Source: Aspidiotus rigidus (taxonomy: Eukaryota; Arthropoda; Insecta; Hemiptera; Diaspididae). Taken from it: 64,000 bases of DNA. A model generated the notes under the pieces. It saw nothing but the letters and a program-made list of their open reading frames with translations, was not told the DNA's origin and did no database searches. Position numbers and translations under genes: made by a program. Of this stretch, positions 34,190 through 45,288 are shown in pieces; position 1 is the first letter of the stretch, and the number at the start of each line of letters is the position of its first letter. The DNA is taken from positions 558,001 to 622,000 of the forward strand of contig JAVHKY010000010.1 of assembly GCA_035079385.1 (NCBI GenBank). Reading direction: 5' to 3'.

Positions 34190-34420
34190 GGCGCTATGGT
34201 AATAAAATCGATTATACCACTCGAAATTATTATTTTTTGCAAAAAATTGAAAGAACAAAAGTTGTAGCTCTTTCGATTTTCTCTTAGATGAGTCTACTTC
34301 CGGGTTATTCTATTAACATTTTTGAAATCGTCCCTTTAAAACAAGCTGCAACAGTTTGCCGCTACTCTAAATGTAGAGAGCGCCTCCTTCGCGCCAAGTT
34401 CTTGATGACTTCACACCCTC
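34190..34420. repeat. dispersed repeat family R2 copy a
   Basis: Direct-orientation relative of 58130-58330. Shared phrases: AATAAAATCGA, AAGAACAAAAGTTGTAG (here) versus AAGAACAAAAATTGTAG, CAAGCT near the middle and TAGAGAGCGC. The open frame at 34288-34482 lies within it and has no recognised domain. Confidence 0.55.
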
Positions 34421-34554
34421 TCGCAGGTAGAGCTTCTTCTGCAGAGAATCGGGTCAAAGATTTTCTCAAGTCCCTAAATTAAGCTAAGGTCATCCGTGAG
34501 GACGCGAACTTGAAATTTCCTGACAATTATCCCCAAAAAATATAATTGTAGCCG

Positions 34555-34760
34555 TTTTGCGCTAGTATCGCGCATTAAAAAAAACGCTACAATCGACGAG
34601 CGGGGTGCGGGTAGTGGGACGAAGTTTTCCTCAAATTGATTAAAATCAAAATTTGTAGGACATTTTACAGTTATGGGCTAAAAATTTCGTTCTGTCACTT
34701 TTTTTTGCTGGAGAGTGTCATTCTGAAATATTTGGAGAGATGACTCAATTAACAAACATT
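34555..34760. repeat. dispersed repeat family R1 copy b
   Basis: Counterpart of 27440-27660, here with GCGCTAGTATCGCG, GGGACGAAGTTTTCC and AAATCAAAATTTGTAGG. Confidence 0.55.
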
Positions 34761-36800
34761 CAATCTTCTTGATGCCAGTTTCAATTTTGATTGTAGCGCT
34801 CCTAGCGGATAAACGGCCTAAAAAGTGAATTCTCACCACGTAGATAGAAACACAATTTTTTTTTTTTAAATGATTAGATAGGGGGTTAAAATAATCAATC
34901 TCACTAAGGAATAAAATTTTTTACGAGCATTCAAGACATGTGAGCGATTTGCTCGGTGTACACACTTAAATTAAAAAATTGAATTTAAGAGATTGTGGAT
35001 GAATGATCTGTTTGATTTGTTTTTGATGACTTGTAATAAGGAGATTAGTTTCGAACCGTGTTTGAGTTTTGCAAGTCTCATTCGTCGAGCGTTTTGTACT
35101 TCTCTTGATCTCAATTCTCGTTAGAGTCGATCGAACGAAACGAAAGCCTTTTTTCCTCTTCCTTAGTTTATTTATTATTTTATCATGATAGGACTTCGTC
35201 GAGAGAACCTGCTGAATTGGCCTACCTCCTCTAAAGTTCTTGTAATCTTCTGATATAAAATCATATATCTCAAACTCGGAGATAGATACCACATAAACCC
35301 ACGTTCGCATTTCTTAGCATTTTTCTCCGCGGGAAGATTTTCAACATTTCAGTCAGAAAATTATGAGAATGGAATTTCTTCTCATTAACTACACGTTCTC
35401 AGGGCGTATTGTGGTATAAAAAACTCGCAACTACATTTATCGAGAGAATGCTTACGTGGTGTATCAAAAAAATAAAAAAATCATTATGACGTATGCAGAC
35501 CATGTACGAGTATAATGTTTTGTAATAGTACCGACCACATAATAGATGTACGTAAAATATATAGATTACACTTTCTTTCATCAAAATAAGTACGATTTTT
35601 AATAAATTCGTTTTACATAATAATGGAACGGAAGCCAAAAAATAGAGAAATGAAAAACTTCGCCGGTATACCTTGAACTTTACAGCTACAGGAAGAATGC
35701 TATTATCACCTCCACATTTCATCTGTTCAACGCCCGCGCGAACTATTCCAAGAAAATTGTTATAAAATCGTCTATCAGTGAACTTGATTATTGTTTTCAT
35801 TAGTACAAAAGAAAAATAAGTCCATTCTATTCAGTAATATCAGAGTTTATTAAACAGATATAAGCCTATACTGAAAAACAAAACAATGTTCTATTTCTAT
35901 TTTGTTTTTTTTTTTTTTTTCGATGCGATTAGTCCAAACGCCCCAGTTTCCGAAATTTCATATCTTTCAAATTTGATTTCACGAATTTGCCTTTAAAAAG
36001 AAGGAAAAATTGAAGCAACTAAATTCCGTGGAGCGCTAGTTCCGAAATTGTTTGGACAAATTGAGATTTAATTTGTAGAAATATATAAATTAAGGAATGA
36101 TGAAACTGAAAATCGCCTCTTCCACGAGTCGGTTTATCAAATTTAGAAATTGGGCTGTGTAAGAAATTATGTTATTGAAATGGGACCAACCTAGAATTCC
36201 AGAGTACGACAAATTCCAATGAATCTAACTAGTTCATCATTCACCATCGTCTTTGCGAGAAGGGATGCGCGGGAATTTTACGGTCTGCCAACATCGACGA
36301 CATTAATTACACTATTACTGTACGCGATGACAATTTGTCCAGCTTGATGAATAATCTTGCTCGAGCAGTTTTGTATCATTCATATCCTTTTATCGTAGTG
36401 CCAACATTTTATTTGAGAAGACACATTTATCTGTGTACATATATTCAAGAGAGAGAAGAGGACAAACAAAAGTTGAGTTCTGTTCCTACTGCATTTCTGT
36501 CAACTTGGTCTTGTCCTAGCGCAACTCCTTCATACATGACTATAGTGGTGAACTAACCTGTGGAACATGCAACAATTTTAATCATATCTGATTTATTTGA
36601 ACTATTATAATAATCCTGTAGAATGGGTAGGGAAGTGCATCACGTTGACGTAATTTTCTAAATATTTTAAGCTTTACTTCCCGAGATTCACTCGCACTTA
36701 ATAAATTCGATGTAATAATTCTCTTCAACCGAGCTGTAAGAAAATTTGTCCCTGTACTCGTCTTAGTAAATACATATTTAGTACCGTAATAAATTTTATG
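34760..36800. other. unannotated DNA
   Basis: No gene was recognised. A poly-T run lies near 35905. Confidence 0.4.
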
Positions 36801-36816
36801 TTTTCTGTGTTCACAG

Positions 36817-36880
36817 GTGAGTTAATTGGAATAGAAATAAATTAGATCCAGTAAAAACAGTTGATGTACGAAGCGCCACA
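36817..36880 (+). other. candidate noncoding exon / recursive splice site
   Basis: A strong acceptor (TTTTCTGTGTTCACAG) is followed at once by GTGAGT, so the joint reads CAG|GTGAGT, the form of a ratchet (recursive) splice site. The 64-nt segment then ends at a consensus donor GTAAGTACG at 36881. All three frames of the segment contain stops, so if it is an exon it is noncoding. This 3' splice site plus two donors is the structure expected of a recursive-splicing exon in a long intron. Confidence 0.35.
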
Positions 36881-37009
36881 GTAAGTACGTTTGGTATTTT
36901 TATCATCAAAACTGTGTGAGACCTCGAAAAAAGGGAAGGAATGAGATTTCAGAACGTGGAACGAAAGACAGGAGAAGATTTGTGACCGTAGTTGATGTTC
37001 CTTTATATG

Positions 37010-37183
37010 AAATCAAGTAAAAGTCAGGTATTTTTATTAACGGTCAAGTAAAAATGACGGAAATGAAAAAAATTTTTGGAAAAACAGTATTTCAGCCAAT
37101 TTGATTTTTTTTTCTGCTCGTTGACTCGAAAAAAGGTCAAATAAAAGTCGAGTATTTTCAGAATTTCCTTTCAGTAGACACTC
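37010..37183. repeat. partial copy of the CAGGGTGTCTACC MITE family
   Basis: Contains the internal words GGTCAAGTAAAAAT and AAAGGTCAAATAAAAGTC and ends CAGTAGACACTCTG, like the right part of the intact element at 52963-53299. Confidence 0.45.
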
Positions 37184-37281
37184 TGTAGTCGTAGTTTCGG
37201 TACTTCTCGTTATGTCTAATTTGAGGGTGGTGGTTAGCGCCATATTAGTTTTAGAGATTTCAGTGTGGTCGAGTCTTTGAA

Positions 37282-37554
37282 CAGGTTGTCTACCGCCCTT
37301 ATAAATCCAATAAACCCTATAAAAATCTATTATTTGAAAAATGGCCCAGTAAACCCATCAATTTCATTTCTGACCCAATGAAAAAATTAAAGTTTAAATT
37401 CTGAGGTTGAGTAGGATTTTTTTTCTGTTATTTTGGTGGTATTTTAATGCGAATCAGGTTCGCGCCCGACACCGTCCCTCTTACTACACTACTGGAATTA
37501 TGGTTTTGCGGAACATTGTTCAAGAGCCCATTTCTGAATTTCGTAGACACTCTG
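37282..37554. mobile_element. MITE of the CAGGGTGTCTACC family, diverged
   Basis: The ends are CAGGTTGTCTACCG and CGTAGACACTCTG, decayed forms of the 16-bp TIR seen at 52963. The interior is closely related in the same orientation to 56957-57225 (GTAAACCCATCAATTTCATT, ACTGGAATTATGGTTTTG). No coding capacity. Confidence 0.6.
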
Positions 37555-37559
37555 TGTCT

Positions 37560-39540
37560 GAGTGAAGATTCGAAGAAGAGTTAGTTTGAGGAAGTTTACT
37601 CAGCTTTCGAGTACTGGGCGAGAGAATTCGGGCCGGTCATCCTTTGGCAAGCCTCAAAGTTGAAGTATTAATGGTCATTCTCAGAATAACTTACACTGAG
37701 CTCTACACAAAAGTATAGTACTACAAGATTAATTAAGTAGTTCCCAAATTTTCTTTAATTTGAGTACGAAGTTGAGAATGAAGCTATTTGACCGAAAAAT
37801 CGAAGATTGAAATTTTCTGGAATTTACCTTCTCCTGAAAATTAATTGTTGTGTAGTTTCCGCCTCGATTGTCCAGTTTTCGTTACCGCTAACCGGCTCCA
37901 AGATGGCGCGGGGAGAAACAGAAGGACTCGAAGATGCGGAATAAACCTAGAAAAATAGGGGATGCATCCATGGATTCTGGGTGGAGACTAAGATTAGGAT
38001 TATAAACCACAGACCCACTACCAAGTTGAGAGCAAATAAGATTGCGTTTCGCGAAAAAGTTGAGTGTGCGGAGTTGTAATCGAATCTAACTTTTTAGGTT
38101 TTGTTTCTCACCCCTCGTAAACGATTATAAGTTCGTAGTAGTGACAATATTGGCTGATCTTGAAAAATATAGGGGTCATTTCTCGATAAGAAAATAGAAT
38201 ATGCAGAGTTTGAGAGAGATGGAGGACGACAAAATTAATGAATGAGAAAAATTGTCGAGTGACTGTATGTACAGAGCTCGATATGCGATGATTTTGTCAA
38301 GTGCAAACGAGTCGTAGTCGCGAGCAAATCGAAGAAATTGGTGTATTTTCACATTTACTCGCATACCTTACTCAAAATTGATGATGGTGTATAAATTCTG
38401 TTTTTAGTTCCTCCTACGTACTCGCTTAATCGTTTTGTACGTGTCTTTCTTCTATGTTTGCCATTATTTTTAATACGCATCACGACCACCACCTTTGTAT
38501 CGTGCTCTCTATTTACTCGTACCTTCTTTCCTCTTCATCGTATTTTTAAAAATATATTTTTACTTTATACACATGTATCTTCACTATATAGGAAAATGAA
38601 TTGAAGTGTTGAGTTGAAAAAATTTTCCGAGCACGTTCAAATCAATCTTCGTGAAAAAAATGACAGATCTTGCACGACGATATTAACTCCGTTTGTATAT
38701 CTGTGATTGGCGTGAATACTTCATTCTCCTATCATTATTATATTTTATCTAAAGACTAGCACGTTTTTTGGGGTCAAGAATGCTTTTCGAACGTTTCTGG
38801 TTTTCCCTTTTTCTTTCTCTCTTATTTTCGACCCTGCAATTAGAAAGAAATAATTTTTTCGTGTCTAGTTGACGAGGATTCGAAGTGGGAGCTTGAGAGG
38901 AAAATAATGGAAAGAAATTTTGTCCTTCTTTCTCTCGTTCTTCCGTTGAAGAATGATTTTTCGATTTTCAAGTTGTTATTCGTCCATATTTTTGTTGATT
39001 GAAGGATTTTTTTGTGGGGGGGCGGGGAAGGTACTCTCAGCGGTTTAAAGAAAATGTTTCAGCGCAAAGTAAACATTTGATAACTTTGAGTAGTCCTCAG
39101 AATTACTGTAATAAAAACGAGTGCGGAGAACGCAGGCATTTGAGGAAGTTTGATCCTGGTCGGAGGATGTAAGTAAGGGTATATCTGCCTTACAAAATAG
39201 AACTGACGTATTTGCATATTAACGAGATGGAGAACAAGATTTTCGGTATGATCGAAGTGTCAGTGTGTGCGTGTGTGAAAGCAATTGCGCTGTGTGTTTG
39301 CGAAAGCCAATTTGCAGATACGTTCAAATAATTTGAACTTATCTTTATTCACGAAGTTTTCCGAAAAACGAACGTCATTGTTATCCTAAAACGGACTTCA
39401 TTATCAAATTACTCGTTGAAGAACTTCCTTCTATTTTATATTAGGAATTTTTCGACGAAATTAGATCGTAACGTAATTTTATCGTGATCCTTGATTCTGT
39501 CGATACGTTATTCTACTATGTACGGCAGATATAATATTAT
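37560..39540. other. unannotated DNA
   Basis: No gene could be supported. A candidate donor GATGTAAGTAA lies near 39165 without a convincing acceptor partner. Confidence 0.4.
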
Positions 39541-39544
39541 CTAC

Positions 39545-39640
39545 ATCAGCGGAGGGATATGGAGACCCACGAGGAGTTGAGAATGGGTGAGCTGGGTGTG
39601 GCCAATCCTGAGACGGGAGTGAAAGAAAGACTTCTCGTAG
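39545..39640 (-). pseudogene. tiny fragment of a jockey/R1-type non-LTR retrotransposon tail
   Basis: The minus strand reads HSRLRIGHTQLTHSQLLVGL before a stop, matching the same RLRIGHTxLTHSxL tail motif found at 8.9 and 28.3 kb. Only about 95 bp are recognisable. Confidence 0.65.
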
Positions 39641-39870
39641 AAGGAGTTGTTGTGTAGTTTCCATGGATTATGCTAAAAATCTAAGATTAGGGAACAATAT
39701 GCGCGATAATAGTTTCAAGGTCGTACACTGGTAAAGGTTTGGAGTCTGTAAATTTACGTTATAGGGTGGAAGTTTTTGATCTCGCGATCAATCTTTTCAT
39801 AATACGAGTGACTGACCGATGTGACTGCAGACCCTGATAAAAGTTACTGATAATTGGATAAAAGATGGTG

Positions 39871-40995
39871 CAGTGTTTCTCGACCTTTTCTGTTTCGCGG
39901 CACACTATCTCATGTACAATTTTTCCCGCAGCGCACCATTTCCCAAATTTTAAGAAAATTTCATTTGTTTCAAATTTTGAAATTAGTGCAGGTTCAAAAG
40001 TTACAACTTCGAGAATGGACTATAAAATAGATCATTTGAATTTAAAAACTAGGTCAAAAATTTCATAATTGCGAGACCGTATGAAAAACAATTGAAAATG
40101 ATGCATCTTTGCAGTAATGGTAAATTGATGCGATATTTGAGTCAGATGATGGTGAAATAGTCGGCAATAGATGACTAAATAGTTGAGGGACACAAATGAA
40201 ACCCCTGCTCGCAGCTTTACGACGTCGAAAATTGTAACAGAATGTCAATTGTAGCTTTTGAAAGGTGGAAGTGTTCGCTACAGAGACTAATCCAAAAAGA
40301 ACTTGAAAATATCTCTCAGGATTTCAGCCGTAGCGTGCGACTATCAGCGGAGAACCCGCCATCTGTTTTGTTTGAAAGGGGGAGTATCCTCAGAAAACGA
40401 GCGCGCCCGACTTTTGTGACGTCATTATTTTTGAAAAATGTCCTTCATGATGATGATGATGATAAAAGAGTGACTTTGGAAAATGTTGACCCGCGTGCTA
40501 TATAAGATAGGAGGGGGACTTAGAAGAATTTCGACCTTCCTTGGACTTGAACCATTTTTGTCGATTTGGATTTTTTGCTGAGCACTACACGGCGTACGGT
40601 TCATTCTTCGAAATCTTGCCCCTCCTCTTCCATATAATAGATTTCCTGTTGAAATTTTGACTCCGTGCTAGTGATTTTTTATAACGTCATTGGATCGGCA
40701 CGTCACAGGAAGTGACCTGTGACGTCATTAGATGGCGATTTACGTCGATAGTTATGGTTGCAAGGCGAAAACTATATCAGACGAAGTCAGAATATTTTCC
40801 GAAGGACCTCATGAACAACGTTATTTGAGTGCTGAAAATTATCAACCAGATAGACTATCCACTATCTCCAGTGGTCGTATTTTTGATTACTTTCTTGTAC
40901 GTATAAAAGAGATTAGTTATTCTTTTTTTTTTAAGTTCATATATGCGTTTTTATACTATTTGAAATCTCGCGGCACACTGGTTGAGTAGTTTGGG
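39871..40995. mobile_element. non-autonomous hAT-like element, decayed right end
   Basis: The left end CAGTGTTTCTCGACC followed by TTTTCTGTTTCGCGGCACAC is the common animal hAT terminus. The right side carries the inverted counterpart TCGCGGCACACTGGTTGAG near 40970-40988, after which the last bases are degraded. The 1.1-kb interior lacks a recognisable transposase and contains two TGACGTCA palindromes (40417, 40720). Confidence 0.65.
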
Positions 40996-40999
40996 CTGG

Positions 41000-43900
41000 C
41001 CTGGCCGGCGGGCGAGGATCCCTGGCCAGGAAAAGCCCGCGAAGGTTTTATGGGATTCGTAAGAAAATCCTAGAAAGTTTGACCTTAGGAGTTTTCGGGG
41101 GGTTACCCGGCCTAAATAAATTTGAGCTAGCATGATATTGCGATATTGCGCATGCTGGGGGTTGTTTCAATAAGGGTTTTGCATAGATAAGAGGGAGAAA
41201 AAGGAGTGAGCTAGTGAGATTTAGTTGAGTCGAGAAGAATGCTGAGTGAGTTTAGTAAGAGGAGTGTGTCGCTTAGTCCTGTCTCGAGTATTCAGTAATC
41301 CTTCACCATTTTTGTTTCAACCGTTTCTGCAGTATAGAATTTATTATGAAAAGCTGTGTTCGAGAATGCGGATTATTTACGTGGGCTTCTCAGAAAAGTT
41401 GTATTTCGATGGACCACGCTTTTGTTGCGATGATGTGAAAACTTTAACTCGCCTTTTATGAGTGATGAACTTGTATAATGTCGTACAGTTCTAGGAATCT
41501 AAAAGATCCCATAATAATTAGCAAACGAAACTGATGGTGTATGGAGTAACGCGAGTATTTTTGTCGAGAATTTCAGGAAAATCTCAAAGGTCAGTCGTTG
41601 ATTAATTATGACGTACAAGATGATGAACGGATAGTCTACCGAAAGGAAAGAAAAAAAATATTATTGTAAATTGTGTTAGTGTACGGTGCGAAACGTAACG
41701 CCTCCAGAAAGCTCTACTTCCGTCGATTAGCCTTTTATTCTGTTTACACCGTCAACTTATAAAAAGGAATAATATAGCCCATAATAGTTCTCAGACTCAT
41801 CATGTCTACGTAGTCCACATTATATATTCGTATTTACTGGCATTAATATTCCAAAATACCGAGAATCGTGTTCTAAAATTAAAACAAAGATGAATCAACA
41901 TTTTAGCGTTTTTTTTTTTTTTTTTCTATCTTTGCGTTCAGTAGTGTGGAACTCGGTGATATAATTTCGAACGTAGAATTATTATTGTATTTCTCTATAA
42001 AATATAAAATGATTACGCGTAAACAAGCAACGTGCTCTTATTCTACGTTACTGACCATACACACGTACGCCATCAGACCGTTCAATAATATTTGGAGCGT
42101 ATGCTGGATAGTTCAGCCTACTAAATTACCAAGGAGATCTTTTCGAGTCGTTAATGTGTAACGATTTTTATATAAAACTCGTCGCATAAAGAACATTGTA
42201 AATCCCGAGGATGGCATAAAGTACGATTAAGTGTAAATCTGCTCAGATAGTCGTGGGTATGTTTGCCAATTTTTGGGGGAAGAAAGATGTGTTCTCTGGA
42301 ACAGAGTGAAAATCTCCATAAACATTGACATAGAAAACAGCCCAGCCAAATCTATTCCCTCGTCATCTTCTATATTAATGATGTAAATCAAAGAAATAGA
42401 GGCCTATGTTTTGAATTTCTTGCAGTCTGACGTAATCAGGCTACGTCTACGGTTTTGTTTTGATGGTGGTGTCATCTCGAATTGTGTGGAGGAGCGTTAC
42501 GATTACGAAACTACGACAACTGTTGTATATGTATCGAATACGAGAATAATGTATTTGACGTGTGTTTCGTCATCTTTCTTTTTCGTTGTGGCTCACCTAA
42601 ACATGATGTAAATAATAATCAGTATCGCAAAAATTGACCTGAGCAATGTCTTTGTGTATTCGCAGCCTTGAAAGTTGAAGAGGATGAGCCCTCCAACGTT
42701 ACTGAAGAAAATGCTTACAACAAGTGTGAAAGATTGGGAAATATAGAGAGTAATACCGGTCAGAAATTCAAGAGAAGTCAAGATCTGAAAGTAAATTAGG
42801 AAGTCGGGAAAAGTCAGAAAAAAATTTAAGGAATATCTAATACACAAAATAAAAACCGAGCGTTAATTTTTCTTGTAGGAATATGATGTTCGTCAACCTG
42901 TAACAACCTCGGAAGAGTTAGAGAATCTGTAAAAGAATGCCCAACATGAAATGAAAAGAAGAAGTTCAATATGTAACTTTGGAGGTCCAATTCTTTTCAA
43001 TAGCCCGAACGCTCTTTGAAAACTCGCAGCAGTCCTTCTCCTGATCTGTAATCTATATAGCTCAATGATTGTGACCTTTCCAAGTCCTTTCCCTTGTATT
43101 CCACTCTAAATCTCTCTCATAATATAGGAAGCTCGCAGGTGGAAATTTTTGAAATGCCCTTCCACCCCCTCTTTCTTATTACTCGAAGGTTGAGTTCCTT
43201 ATATCGCCTCCACCTCATATACGTATGGATCGATGGTTCAAATTTTTGGTCAGATCGATTGCCTCCAAGTGAACCACTTTTCACTGGAAGGACAGGGGTC
43301 TTTTTTCCCAAATAAAGTCAAACTATGTAAGAGCTAACCCGTCTACAGCGACAAGTAATCTTACGCCAACGCCACGGCTCACCCCTCCTCTCGCTATATT
43401 CAGGTCGTATTCCTAGATAGTTTCCACTTTAGGTCAAGATCAGTGGGGATCAGAGGCGCGATGTCAGAGTTTTCGAGGCAAGATCTTTGGCGCGGGTCTA
43501 CCTCTGAATTTGATCTCTAGAATAGTCGAGGTTACCAGACTCTCTTTGCACCTGAGTCGAGGAGGATCAAAATCCTTCAAGTCAGTAAATCATTCGCCAT
43601 TCACCCTGATTAAGACACTAGAGGCTCAGCCTAGCACCGTTTAAATCTAAAGTTCTGAATGCGGCCTGCAACCTCGGGACCGCACCTTTTTTTTAAATTT
43701 AAAATTCTTCGGGCGAATACGCGACGAGAGCAGAATTTGCCAATTTCTTCGCAACTTTCAGGAACTGAAAACTGCACCTCACCATCTACGCAGTCTCGCT
43801 TTCTGTGTATCAAATTATCACCCTATTAGCATCACCGAGTCCGATTATATAATATATAAAAATTTGCCAAACATTTTTAATACATGACATCTGTCTCAGT

Positions 43901-45040
43901 CGCTAGTCTCTTTCAGCGACAAAGTTTCAGATCGGCGCATTTCTAATGTGACACATTAGGCGGACGAGTGCCATTATAAAATAGTAGTGTGCCGTATGAT
44001 GATGGTGAGAGGCTCCTCTCTGTCCTCGTCATCAATTTCCTCCTGTGTCATTAGGCTCGTAAACGAAATTCTCGACATTCTACGCACACCCATCTCGCCG
44101 CGAGAACGAGACAGATTAAAATAAGCGCGCCCTAATTTTCAACCGACTCGTCAGTGTACGAAATTCGTTCGCGACAAACAAACAATGCAGTTTTCCTCAC
44201 AGCTGCATCCAACTTCACCTAAAAGTATTCTGAGTGATGAGTGAACGACAGTGTTGGAAAAGTTTTGGCGTATGGATATCAAATTGTCGAATATCGTACA
44301 GTATTTATCTGCCACACAAATATATGTATAACTACAGTATAATACATGTGCAATTGCGGTGCTTTAAAGGCGTACACGCGTGATTTGAAAAATTAAACCA
44401 AGCATGATTAATGATGGCACGATACCCATCATATGATCGCGAGCGTGTAAGAAATCCAGAAGCACGAGATGCTGTAATCTGGAAAACACATTTGATCCAC
44501 TCAGTCTCACTTTCTCATTACTTTCGTGAATTTTCTAAAAATAGCTCTTCCCTTCGGTTCGATATCCCAGATTCAAAGAAAATCATAAACAAAAAAAAAT
44601 GCATCATATTCGGTGTCGTATACGTGTACGGATAAGTAAGTATTCGAAAACACTTTTTATGACTGACGAGAATTACGATTATCGTGAAATATATTCACTA
44701 GTACACGAATAATGAGAATGCAATTTGACGAAAATAATTTTCTTTCCGTCTTTAATGAAATGACGTCTGTCTTCCTTTTTAGAGAACATTTCACTTGTCT
44801 TGCCTCAGACTGCGATGATAAATTTTTATTACTCTTGCACCTGAAGTGTCGAAGGTCAAGTCAGCTTCCGATTTCTTTACGTCGACAGAAAAATGCACTT
44901 TTGACATTTCAGTCGCATACATTACCTACTTTCGTAATACGTATGTAAATTACGAATTGGTACATTATTTTATTTGACAGCTGCGATATTGTCAATAATC
45001 TACTACATTATTTACACGCTGATCAAGGATTAACAGATCT
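41000..45040. other. unannotated DNA
   Basis: About 4 kb of short domain-less frames. A GC-rich palindromic patch (GGCCTGGCCGGCGGGCG) lies at about 40997. No gene could be supported. Confidence 0.4.
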
Positions 45041-45051
45041 TATATTCGCAG

Positions 45052-45275
45052 GTGATGATGAGGTTGACAAGGAGTATCTTATTAAACAATTGAACTACGC
45101 TCATGAGTTCCGGGATTTGTATTCTCCGGTGCAACCTGAGTTGCGGATTCGGGTATTAAACTCCTTTGCTCTTCCGCTAGTTACGACATTAATTCCTCCG
45201 AAGTGTTTACAAAGCTGCGTTTCAGAAAACAAATCACTTTGGCCCCTAAGCCCTCATAACCGAAACATAATTTAA
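45052..45275 (+). CDS. unrecognised open frame, possible exon or element fragment
   Basis: After an acceptor-like TTATATTCGCAG the sequence reads GDDEVDKEYLIKQLNYAHEF and continues open to a TAA at 45275, with RDLYSPVQPELRIRVLNS in the middle. The composition looks more protein-like than the other short frames, but no family is recognised. It stops just before the left inverted repeat of the Penelope-like element, so it may have been cut by that insertion or be part of another element. Confidence 0.25.
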
Positions 45276-45288
45276 ATAAAAATCCCTG

